Part shown: positions 45,686-58,758 of the stretch, in pieces
Numbering within the stretch: the first letter of the stretch is position 1
Layout of the letters: each line of letters begins with the position of its first letter
NCBI RefSeq assembly: GCF_030052815.1
Contig: NC_079505.1
Location: 4,398,209 to 4,462,208, forward strand
Direction: 5' to 3'
DNA from: Hevea brasiliensis
Lineage: Eukaryota; Streptophyta; Magnoliopsida; Malpighiales; Euphorbiaceae
Length of the DNA stretch: 64,000 nt
The notes under the pieces: generated by a model
Seen by the model: only the letters and a program-made list of their open reading frames with translations
The model's database searches: none
What the model was told of the DNA's origin: nothing
Position numbers and translations under genes: made by a program

Positions 45686-48600
45686 AGAAATGTTTTATTA
45701 ATAACTGAACTGAGTGAATTATTTGAAACTATAAAATGTGACATTTACATGCACATATAAGCATCAAAACCAAGATGGGAAGAACGTGGGGAAAAGAAAA
45801 TTCCAAAGGCATTTACAAGAAGGACTTGAATAATTCAAATATTCATTTCACAGCCCTACATATGCAAACAGCAGTGTAGAAAATACCAAGATGAGACAAA
45901 ACCCTAGCATAAGTTTTAAGCTGCATACTTTGTGATATCTGTACACAATTCTAAAACATGAAATAACAAGGCTGGTTTGACAGTAAATGTTTCATCATAA
46001 GGGATGGGGCATTCTATATCAGTACACAATTCTAAAACATGTAGTAACATGGCTTTGAGATAAAAATTAGAAGATGCAATGCACAGAATGTTAAACAGTG
46101 ATCTCACAATACGGAGTGAGCTATCGTGTCAAAGCATTTATAACATATTCGATGTTACTCTGGGAAAAGTAGATTGCATTAGTTAGCAAACTAAATCCAA
46201 AAAGTTTGAAAAACTTTAGTAAATCAAAATAAAACAAACATATATATCAAATAGATAAACAGCTAGTTTGCCTGCTTAAATAGATAGATAAGTATACCGG
46301 AGTTTCCTGGAGTTTTTCAAAATAAGTCAGCAGCCTTCTGTATTGAGCTTGTCCTTCCTCACAATGATACATGGATTTCACCCTGGTTAGTGCTTTTTGC
46401 TGCCTCTCCTCATTTTGTTTCCTTCCTTCCTTCAGAAAATCATAATCGTCCTCTTCTTTAGGCACGCATTGCATATTGGAATCCTTAGTAAGTGCATCTC
46501 GGCGGAATCCCCGCAGACCACTTCCTTTACGTCTCCAACGCAAAATAACCTTCTCCAAAATTCCAACTGACCAGATTATTGTTCTATATTGCTTCCTTAC
46601 CTGGTGTCCCCTCACATGGGCCTTCATATGATGAAGTCAAAAGTCAGAAAAAAATACACTAAACACAATACAATAACCCAACAACTAAAAGAGCTAAACG
46701 AGGGATTCTTTTTTATTAATTTGATGCAGCATTGACTAATCTTATAACAAGTAAATGTAGCACTTCAAATGTCCAAATCATATAAGAAAGCATGCATCCA
46801 CTGTTGATTAGCAGCCAGCTGGAAACCACATAGCCAACCAACTCTAAGACTCTATTATCCATAATGACAATCTATGTTCTTAAAGAAGAAACTTAGACAA
46901 ATTATACGCTCACTCCATTGTCTTCAACAATGTTTTATCTTAACTGATAATAAAATAAGCCACTTTTCAAGTAGAACCACCAGACTGAACAGAGGCAATA
47001 TGGAATTACTGCTCAGACAATTTCTTAAGTGAGACGAAATAAATCCTGAAGCTGAAAAAAAAAAAAAAAAAAGAAGAAGAAGCAAAAACAAACCTGTATC
47101 TTAACAATTCTTTGCCGAATTATCAGGAATTCTTTTCTCTTTTTCCAACCACGGAACTTCTTCTGGATTTGAATAGCTGCAGCATTGACTTGTCCATCAG
47201 AATGCATAGGCTTGTGTGTCTTGGCGGCTATAAGTGCAAGAGCACGATCATCCAACGTATTGAAATCATCATCACCATACTCAGTTAACTGTTTCCGCTG
47301 GAATGATTGCATCCTGAATACTTGATGTAAACGATCAGCTGCTTGTGTAGCATTACGAATGGCAGTCAGTGAATCCTTCAGTGACAGCACATTAGGCACA
47401 TCACCATCATTCACAGGAGTGGCCATCCGTTCTGCAATTGTTTGCACAGCCATCATTCCTGAAATGTCTGGTGCACCACCTTCCTTTGGATCATTTAGTG
47501 TAAGCAATTGTAGGTAGCTCGTCAAAGATGATTCTGCAAGGAAGCCAGAGATTCCTTTGTGTCCATTGCCTGAAGCAAGGTCTGCCGGAGTTCTACCCAA
47601 AGGAAATTCTGGAGATGGATCTGTCAATACCCGAGTATCTGCACCCAACGAGACAAGGGCAGCAACTGTCTGCTCTCTGCATTTTACAAATTTTTAATCA
47701 ACAACTATTAGTATTGCCATTTGTCAAACATTATATAGCATCTGATACAAATTTGTTTTAACATGACCCAGGAAGTTGTGTTTGCCTTGATATGTTTTGT
47801 GCTAGCTATTAAATATTTGCAAGAAATGTGTCGGAATAAGAAAAAAACAAATCAATAGGCAGCTTCAACCTTACAGAGCTTCTAAAGATAAGTAGAAAAG
47901 AGAGTTTCAGTATTTTTCCCTACAGATAATTAGCAAAGGGATCCTAGTCAGCACCCACATGTTTAGGAGAACAGAGAAAAAGAGGTTATCTGTCCATTAA
48001 ATTACCCTATACAACTTAAAATATGCAATGATATGAACTCATCTTTCTAATACATGCAAATACAAGAATGCATTCAACAGAACTTCCTAATTGGGACCCT
48101 TCTGTTTGAAATGCACCTAAATTCAGAAATAAGGTTCTAGGCCAATGAACAAATAATCAAAGTTGCTTTTCAAATGCAGTGAAAGTGAAGCCCTGTTCTA
48201 ACAAATGTTAGAAAAATCTGGTTCTTGCCTGCCATAGAATGCAGCCCAATGAAGGGCTGTCCATCCATTCACATCACGGAAATTGATAGAGACTCCAGCA
48301 GTCAAGGTTGGCTTTATAGCCCAGTCATAGTCAAGAGCAGCTGCTAAATGTAGCACGCCTTGCCCATCATCATCCAAGACACTAGGCCCTTTGCCATTTT
48401 CAGCTACCATATGAAGAAGCCATGAATACAACTTCTCTTGCATTGCCTTCTGAAGAACCTGCCATTTTATTTCATCTTGGGACAGATGTCTCTCTGAGGT
48501 TCGTTCCGCAATTTGGCAACCTTCATCTTCCTCCCTCAATAAAATGATCTCACTGACCAATTTCTGTTTCCCTCTAGCACCATCAAAGAGATGATCTGGA

Positions 48601-51600
48601 GGACTGGAAGCTCTTACAAACAGTAACCTCTCAAGTCGCAGATGCAGAAGCATTTTGTTGGTACTAGCACCATAAACATCTTTGACATCTACATCTCGAG
48701 TAGAACCCACCTGATAATCAAATTCTCGCACTTCACTACAAGCCAACCTGTTGGAACATGTAACATAAAAAGGAACTCTTGCAACATTGTGAGGCGGAGC
48801 ATAGCAACAAAGAATCCCATCTGCCAAAACCTCAGCAGGTACTTCAACTTCCCCAAACATGCAAGACCAATTACATTTTGCCATCTCTTGCTGACTCCTC
48901 AAAAATGTTCCAATAATATGAACCTGTTTTACAGAAGAAAATGAGAAGCAAGAAATTTTTCATCTTCCTTATACTACCATATAGAATTTAAAGACATTAA
49001 GGTCTGTTTACTTGTGAAAAACAATTTTCTGTTTTCCATTTACCACTAAGAAAACTACAATTTTCACTTTCTATGGAAAACATAGAAAACGCGTTCACTG
49101 GTAAATAATAGAAAACAATTTTCTGATTTAAAAAAATTATAAAAATTATTCATATCTTTTATAATTAAAAAAAAAATCATTCTAAAAAAAATTTTAAACT
49201 TATTTAATTTTTAAAATTTTTACAAAAAAAAATTCTAAAAAATATTTTAAAACTTATTTTATTTTTAAAATTTTTTAATATGCATCATTCATTTATTTTA
49301 TAATAATATGATTAACTTTTTATCATTACAAATAAATATTTTCCTAAATAATTATTCAATTTTAGAAATTAAAAAGTTATAGCATAATTTTGGTTGTAAA
49401 AAAATAATAGTTTTTCATTTGGAAAACAGTATCTTTGTTATAAAGGAAAACAATGGAAAAACTTAAAATTATTTTTCAAATCTTATTTAAATTTTGGAAA
49501 ACTACTTTTCTAGGTCTCCATTTGGAAAACTGGCATATATGAACACAAAACTGTCTTTCAGTTTTCTTAGAAAACTTTTCCATAGAATTACCCTAGTTTT
49601 CCACAAGGGAACAGGCCCTAAGTAGTAAATTCCAAAAATCATGAATTAGCAGGAACAACTCCACGCAATAATTAAAAATAAAAAAATAAAAAAAATAAAA
49701 AAAAAGAGCAAAGTAACATAAATAAATAAGACTACAAGGCACATAGGCATTAAACGTGCAAGGTATGGATGCACATCTTTGAGAGGTGAGAACGAGACAT
49801 ACGAAATAAAATTTGCTAGAGAATTCAAAATTCTCACCATAAATTCATAAGGAAAAAAAATATCTGCAGTTAAGAGTTAAAGCTTTCCCTTGGATTCAAC
49901 AAGAATGTGCTATGTGTGTAGGATATCTTGTGCAATAATTAATGCTAGAATTATCAGAATATGGCAAGGCATAACAGCTCAAAAAATATAGAGGAAGACA
50001 AAAACATTAGAATGCATATTTAATATCAACACCTATCTATTTAAGAGTGCAAGATAACAATAATCAAGGTTTCTTAGAAATCAATTGGAAAAAATAAGGG
50101 AAGGAAAAAAAAAGGAAATAAGTGAACAAAAAAACAAAGGATCAGAGAGACACAGGATGGGAGAAAAAGGGGGAAAACAGAGGACCAAGAAAGAGAAAAG
50201 AGACTAGAAAAAAGAAAAGTTAAAAACCGAAGGGCCCTGGTTGAAGAATAAAGGAGAATGAAGCAAGAGAGAAAGTGAGTAGACTGGTTAGAAGGGACTA
50301 TGGAACCCCTGAAAATTATTGCCTAGACTGGGCCAATGGTATTTTCAGCATTTTGTATTTGATTCAAGAACGTGCTACAATAAAACATAAGTTTTAGAAT
50401 ACAATTCAAAAAGCTATAAGGCATTGGTTTGGCTCCATATGCGAGGACGCATACCTGGTCTAGGAAAAAAATAATCCATAGTAGGACCCCCCCTATTTGG
50501 AGCACTGTTTTCTTCTGTTCTTTCTTTTTGGCAGAATTCTCCTTTTTTTTATTTTTTCATGGGTGTTATTTTAATTGAAAATACCATAACACTTGTCCAG
50601 TACTTATCTTTGTTCTTTTTCTTGTTAATTTCAACTTAATTAGATTGGTTTTATGTTTACGGTACACCACAAAATAATATTCAGCCCTGTATCAATAGTT
50701 TAGAATAAATAACAACAAATAGCAGGACAAAAAAAAATGGTAGTAGCCAAAATATAAGAGCAAGGGAGATTATCCGGTGCACCGAATGAAAATGCACCCT
50801 CACTAACATACTACATGGGATCCACTTCCCATATTTCAAGGAGAATTCATATTTTTATGAGTTAGAGAGCACTGCACCGGGTGTATTCTAGAATTAGCCA
50901 CAAAGCACATGCCTAGGCAATAAGACATGTGACACAGTTAGGTTGCCCACTGGCCTGTCAAGCCCTGAGTCTGAGACACATCAGGGAGGTTCCTTTAACA
51001 ATATGGGTTAGCACACTTGAGAAAAGCAAGGGGACTGGCAAATAATGCACTCAAATAGGGGAAAGAGTAATATATACAATGATACACAATAAAACAGAAA
51101 GGGAGTTTCATGTGCTCTAGTGACAAAAAATATTAGAGCATAGTGTGGTTTTTCAATCACCAAAAAAAAAAATAGCAGGGTTTGAAAAACAGCTTGTGAA
51201 TTGGGCATAAAATCCATCGTAGCAGTCACAGATCCATGTTAGTGGCTAAGTTGCCAAGAAGTACAACAAGAAATTAATTAACATAAATGTAATAAAGATT
51301 CATTGCCAATGCAAAAGTGCCACTTTAACGATTAAAGGAAAATAAAGAATGCAAATTCAAGAAAACCACAAACAATTGCCTGACTGAAGCTTAACATAAA
51401 GCTCCTTTCCAAATAAGAAACAGATATCAAATTACCTCTGTTTTTGAGTCTGCATATGCCCACTTTGGTGAAAAATCAACAATGCTGAAAAGTTGGTCTT
51501 GCGAAAGAGAGGGGCTCAATGATTCTTCATCGACCACATTTCCACATTCAACAGTACTCCATGAAAGACCAGACGTGGACCTCATATGCAAATCATCCAC

Positions 51601-54600
51601 CTCTCCAAGTTCTTTAGTAACCCACCGAGAAAAGCTGTCAACTTTTTTCAAGCTCTCTTCCCCATCTAATAATGGCGGTTTAGCAACGAAAGCATGTTTA
51701 ATATTTTCTCCCACAGACATTTCGTTCTCAGATTTTGTGTGCATTTCAGATTGTGGTTCTGCATTTGAGAGCTGCATTTGAAGGTGATTCTGCACAACTT
51801 CTTCATTGTGCTGAACAGGACCAGAGAAAAATTCCTCAAATGTATTTTGTAGATCCACATTATGAGATCTTTGATCAAACAACCTGGGATCCAAATTATA
51901 TGCCAACTCCAAATCTAGTGTTTGGTCAATAGGGCCCTCCGGCAAGTCCAAGGAACTGTTCTCGAAAGGAATCTGGATAAACCACTTAAAAATTATAGCA
52001 TTAGCATGATACACAGGAAATAACACCTCCAGAATTTATGTAAAAAATTAATTAGCACACTAGGAACTCAAGGGATAAAACACAAATATAATACAATTCA
52101 GTGCATAACTACTTAGTTTATCAGGAAATTTTACTTCACATCCAATGAACATGCAGTATTTGTTTTTGGTAAACAGCCATCTCAAACTTTTTCTTTGCTA
52201 GTATGTAGTGTTAAGTTGGCAGCTCATATTTTCGAAGGATCATACAATAAAAGCTCTAGGCAGAAGGAGGGTTTCACAGAGAACCCTCCAGTTAAGTTTG
52301 TGGTTTATATTTTTCCTCCCTCTCTCTCTCTCTCTACCTCCCCCACCCTCACCCCTCCTCCCCCTCTCCCTCTCCCTCCCCCTCCCAAAAAAGCCAACAC
52401 ACATCCCCATCCATAAAAAATAAATAGAACAAAAATCACAAAGTAAAAAATGAATGTTCTAGAAACCAGTTATTAATATTTTCATGTAAAGTTGTCAGTA
52501 GATACAGAGCAAGACAATTGTAGCTGCAGGAAGCAACATGTGTGCTTTCCACATATAGGTGTTTGTGATTCAGCATTTCTGGAGAACACAAACTAGAAAC
52601 TGAAAAGGAATGCTTTACAATCTCAGTTGTTAACCTTTTCACCCAAATTCAATAAATATAGTACAAAAAGAAATGGTAGACACATGAATAAGTTTGTTAA
52701 AATAGGATTGTGTATATCTGTAAACTAGGGGATTAACTCAATCCCTATAATCAAGGGATTCCTCGATTATGTATATCCTCCTTTATAGGATCCTGTAATT
52801 GTATATAAATATACAATACATGGCTTGAGAAGATTATCAAGCTATAATTCCACAAAATTCTCTTTTTCTTCTCCCTATTATCACAAAGTTAAATACCTGC
52901 CAATGTGATTCCATTAGCAAAGAACCACCATGCTCATCTTTGGCAGCAATGCCACTAGTTAAAATCTCACTGAACATCTCATTCCTTCCAATGCCAGTAG
53001 GATTAGATTGAATGGAACTCATTGATAAATTAGAAGGAGCACTTTTGTTTCCCATTGTATATTGTTCCAAGATCTCCTCCCAGGATGCCAAGCTCTCAGA
53101 CTCAGTAATGCAAGTACCAACGTTAGTTCCAGTTCCATCTCCATGAACATATGAGATTGGACCTACTACAGGAATTGATGACTGACCTTCATGATTATCT
53201 GTAAAGGGTTTCAGGAATATCATCAAGTTAAAATATAAATGATACTAGTGGATATAAATTATGCAAAAAAATAAAAATAAAAATAAAAATCTTACCTGAA
53301 CCATGATGCAGAAAATGAGAGCTCAACACACCACTATTTATTTTGTCTATCACAGGACTACTCTGCATTTGTGGTGACTCAAGAAATATGTGGCGTCCAG
53401 AATTTGATTGCTGACTATCCGCTGCATTTATTGCACAAAAATCTCAACTAGGATTTATATCATATTGAATAGTGAATAAGTGTATTATGAAGCATAGAAA
53501 TTTAAATTTTCAATGCCATGCTAATTGCTAAGGGTGGATAGAGTGTGAAAAAGAGCCATTGATAAAAGCACTGAAGAGGTTGCCAGCCATAAACAGTAAA
53601 TAAAACACTAAAAAGAAAGGTTTTCCACAAAAATTACAACAGGGAAATAATACAAAGAAAGTCTACAACCAGATAAGTAAAATATGGAATCAACACCCAA
53701 ACTCCAAGGAGTTTCTGAACTTATCACTCCCTCCAAGCAATCCCCAAAATGACCAAAAAAGATAGCATCCTATATCTTACACTTAAATCTATATTGAGTC
53801 ATCTGAGCACTGCACTAAAATTTTAAATTAAAAAAAAAAAAAAAGAATAAAAAGAAGGATGAATATCAAATAAATAATGCTCAGAAAATACCTGAATCAG
53901 CATCTTCACAATAGGATGCAAGAGTGCTAGTTGGGCTTGTTGAATCTGTATTTCCTGAAGGCTCTTTGTTATGACTTGCAACTAAGCTATTTGAAGGGCT
54001 GCTATTTGTCCTGTTACCCTGATGGAAAACATGTTTTAAATGGCTGTTATTTTAGAGCACTAGAACTAAATCAACCTGAACTTAGTTGCATGTACTACTT
54101 AAAAACTCTCCCAAAGCCATGTCTCAATTTCAAACAAGAAACTAGTATAATTAAGAACAAGTAGGGTGTACTACCTTAACTTCCAAGTAGTGAACAAAAA
54201 CTATGTGCATCAGTTCCCTGCAGCAGTCAACAAACAAACAGGTATCAAACAAAAAAACAATGAATAAAACAACAAACACAAAACAGAATCTATAATGATT
54301 TCAAAGACAAAAATTAGCAAATTTTATTCAGAAAAACAAATATTATGAGCATCAAATAAGCAATTAAAGAACTTTTTCTAAAAAATTAAAGGTGAGAACT
54401 TCGAACTTTCAGAGAACATGAGGAATAAGTGTATGAGAAACAGTAGAAAACAAATGGAATATTTGGAAAGGAATTTCTAATGCATTGCAAATTTGCAATA
54501 TGAAGGCCCAATCCTTAAAACTCCCCCATTTGTGTACAAAAACTTATTAATAGACATGGGACCAAAAGGAGCCTATGGCACCAATACCCACTTACGGTTG

Positions 54601-57313
54601 AATAACATTTCCTCTATCACACAGAAAAGATCCATTTTTCCCCATTATAATTAACATTTTCACTATTATTCTTTCAGAATGAAAGAATCCAGGGAATTAA
54701 ATATAAAAGAAAGGATACAGGAAGTACTGCTTGGTCATTCTGTCCAACTTAGTCTCAGGAAATATGTTTTTTTACATTATGCAAAGATGCTTTTAGATAA
54801 TTTAAACAATACCATTGATAGCCCTTTCTTTATGATTTCTTTTTTAGGTTGCCCCTCATATGGACAATTTCAATTTATTTAAAACCCAGTTATTCATTAT
54901 TAATATTGACCAAATCATTAACGGATATAATATCAAAATATTGAATCCATTCACTTTACAACCTTAGCAAATAGAAAAAGATCTTGGGAAGATCAAAGAA
55001 AGAATATGTTCAACCTTCATAAAATATTCTCCCAACCATTCCAACCCAATCTCACCTCCCCAAAAAAAAAAAAAAAAAAAAAAAAAACCACATGGCAGTG
55101 ATTTTGAGTGAACAAGGTCAAGACATCCTAACAAGTCAATTAAAAGGGTGTTTGGTTTAGCCATTAGAGACTAGCTGACAGCTTTTTGACCTCCAACAGC
55201 TAGGTACAGCAGGGTAAATAAATCACTGAATTATCAGTTAGTTGTTTCAGCCCCAAAAGCAATTGTTAGCTGCTTCAGTCCCCAACAGCAGCTAATTCTA
55301 AAAGTTCCATTTTGGGGTTTTTTCCTTTCAACTGGTAGTTGCTTAGACTTTTATTTTTTATTTGGACTAAGATGACCATATTAAAAATCATTAATAACAA
55401 AATAACAATTTTTTCAAATTAATTTATATATGACCAACTTACTTTTTGCCATTAAAAATAATAAACAATTATTAATGTATTATAAGTAATGGTTGAAATA
55501 ACTATAGTATTTGTTTTTATAGGTAAAAAAATTTATTACAACTATATACACGAAGCTAATGGTAAATGTAATTTTCTTAATTATTTTATTATTATTATTA
55601 TTTACTTTTTAAACAAAATAATATTTAAAAATAAACTATCAACACAAACAACTAGCATTTGCTTAAAGTAATAATAATTATAACTACATATATAATTATT
55701 TTATTATAACTATATATATAATTGCTGCAGTGAATAAACACCCTCATAGAAGTTTCCATCAAGAACTTTTTCATATTACACACCTCAAGGACTTCTACTC
55801 TTTATTGTGTTATAACCAAACTAATCAATTTTCGAATGTTAATGCTATGATTTTTCTTTTCTTAGAAAAGCTTCCTACCAATTACAATTGTTCTAATCTT
55901 GGTATATAGATACATGGTCATCTTTTTACCAAATGTCCAAAATCTCAGCAAGATAACAGCAAAAGCTTTCCCAATACAGCTGTATGTTGATTGCTTGTGA
56001 ACAATCCTGAGTATAATACTATCTCCCAGCAATATTGTCCAAGTAGAATAATACGATAAGCTCCTTAATTTATTCCATCCATAAGATAAATCTTGATTTG
56101 GAGAAGATGCAAAACATGAAGTCACACCAATGCACAAAACAAATCTTAGACAATGCCTATAAATTCCAACTTTGCAACATGCAACCAAAAAGAGCAGAAA
56201 GTTCCAAAAATCCAATTCAGTTATGCACTCAAATGAGCCAGAATTATTTATTTTCAAATTTGTCTAAGATATTACTTCAGGAATGGCACAAAATAGAAGA
56301 ATCCCAGAGCATAAGTTTGACACTAAATTACTTGTGACTAAGTAATGATAGCATTTCTAAGGACAATAAGATGATTCCAACAGCCACCCAAGGAATCAAT
56401 GGCAGTAAAATCAATTAAGAAATCAGTTCATACTTACTGTTCAAGCAACCAATAGCTGCGCCTTTGAAAGCTCTCATTCTCTTCTCCGTGGGCATAATAG
56501 CAATGTAATACATCAACACTTCCAACCTAAAATTGCTTGAAGAATATCAAACTTTTGGAATTCTATGAACATCTTTTTATAAACAAATCTCCAATTAAAG
56601 AATAAGAGTTCACTAACACAGAAGAACAGCAAGATGCATAGTTGTTAAAGGCACGCCTGAGGCACAACCGCACAAGGTAAAGGTACAAGGCACAAGGTGA
56701 TGCAGAATGGAAAGATGAAGATCCTAATACAATTTAGGGATTATATTCCATTTAAAACTAGAAAATTTAAAAGTTTTATTAGGTTTAAAATTTTACTAAT
56801 AGGCTTATTATTATTTCCTAGTTATTTTTGTTTAATTTAGTATTCGTAATTAGGATTGAATTAGGGTTTTAAAATCCTAATTAGTTTGGGATTCCTAATA
56901 TTTCTAGGGGTTATACATACACTATAAATAGGTCTCTTGTTATTTTAATTATTTTCAGTTTTGTTATGACAATTTACTGATATTAATGAAAGTTTGAGAA
57001 TTAGTTCTCTTTTTCCAAGGATTGGTCCTTGTTTGTTCTTTGTTGTTGTTCTTGGTTCTACATCACAAGGAGTGCAGCCCCTAGTGTCTCAAGGCTTAAA
57101 CATTACAAGTAGGCAACCTTAATAAGGGCGCATGCCTTAAGAAAGGCATAAGACGCGCACCTAGGCAAGCCTCTGCACTATTTAATTCTGCAAATTTTTT
57201 TAAATGTCATTTGATCTTGAATTCTCAACCATTTATCCAACTTTGTTAAGTGACCCTACCATGATGTCATTCACACCACATCAAATTAAAACAACATAAA
57301 TAAATAAATAAAT

Positions 57314-57349
<36 letters not shown>

Positions 57350-58725
57350 AGTGACATTGCTTCAAATCAAATAACATCTGCTCTACATAAGGTGGTATAA
57401 AAGATTTCAGGGTTTTCTGCAGCACTAAATCGGATCCTTTCCATCCAAATTCTAAAGATGCTGGAATCCAAAAGAATGCTCGCAATGCTAGAACAATAAA
57501 AGGCAAAAATGTCATACAAATCCACACCAAGTGCTTGGCCAAAGGAAAAGACAAAAGCATCATCTTCTAATTTGAGGGCAGCCAATGCTCCTTAATACAT
57601 AGAAATGTGGAAGAGGAAAAGATTGATTTCGAAGAGTATAAAGAGGATGAAGAAAAGAAGAGAACCTTAAAAGTCATGAATCTAAATTGGATGATGATGA
57701 TGGAAGAGACTCTGTTACTCTTGATAATCAGTAGTTGTCTTACAATTGTTTTAGGGTTTATTGCTGTTTAGTGGCTTTGGAATGTGGGATTATACGACCT
57801 TTTAACATCTTTGGTTTTATTTTTAATTTGGATTTCAAAAACATCAATGCAAAAGTTATAAATGTTTTATGTTAATAATATGAATAGTTGCTTTATGTAG
57901 GATTAGGTGTCTTAATAGTCTTAATTCTCACCTCTCTAAGGTGAGCTCCTTGTGCCTCAGCTCCAAGGCCCTTTTCTGCCTTAATGCACCTTAAGCCTTT
58001 ACTTAAACATCAAAGCTGCTATATTAAATCAGTGTTGTAGAAGAGTAGTTCTAGATACACTTCGTCATGCAAGCATGCTTGAAACACAAATGAATGCCAT
58101 CCATTTGAAAACTAACCTTCAACTTCTCATGAGCTTCCTTCACTGTCTTTCCATCCTTTTTTTTCCTCCAATTATGTCCATCTTTTCTAAAGTACCTCAA
58201 AACTTTCCGATCAAAAAGAAAGAGAGAACCACCTAGCATGGTGAAGAAAGTGTAAGGCTATCATGTTTCTAAACATAAATCATCAAAATTCAAGCATAAA
58301 AAATAACAGCACATTAAACGATGGTAATTAACTAAACTCATAAATATGAGATATCAGCTTAAGAAAATCATATACACATTTTTTGGGTATGTGCATTGAC
58401 ATACATGCATGTGAAAAAATAAGACAAGGTTAACAAATGTATAAAATTATAAAAAACCCAGAAAAAGTAGCAACAAATACTCAAAATACAAAAATAAATT
58501 GCCTAAATTAAAGGTTAACATGTATTCAGCTCAATGGTCTAAAATCCTTTGATAATAAACACGTAAAGATTTTATAATATATACATAATAAAAGAAAAAA
58601 AGAAAGAGAGGTAGGCAACATAAACAACATGAGACCCCTAACGTCAATTATTTCACAGGCACATTGCACCAAAAGCAAAATCCAAATGATCATTTGTACC
58701 AAATCTAACAAAGTCAGCTTTTCAA

Positions 58726-58758
<33 letters not shown>

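Noticed and set aside
48642..48944. 100-codon plus-strand frame over CAMTA exon 10
   Set aside because: Antisense shadow of a verified exon.
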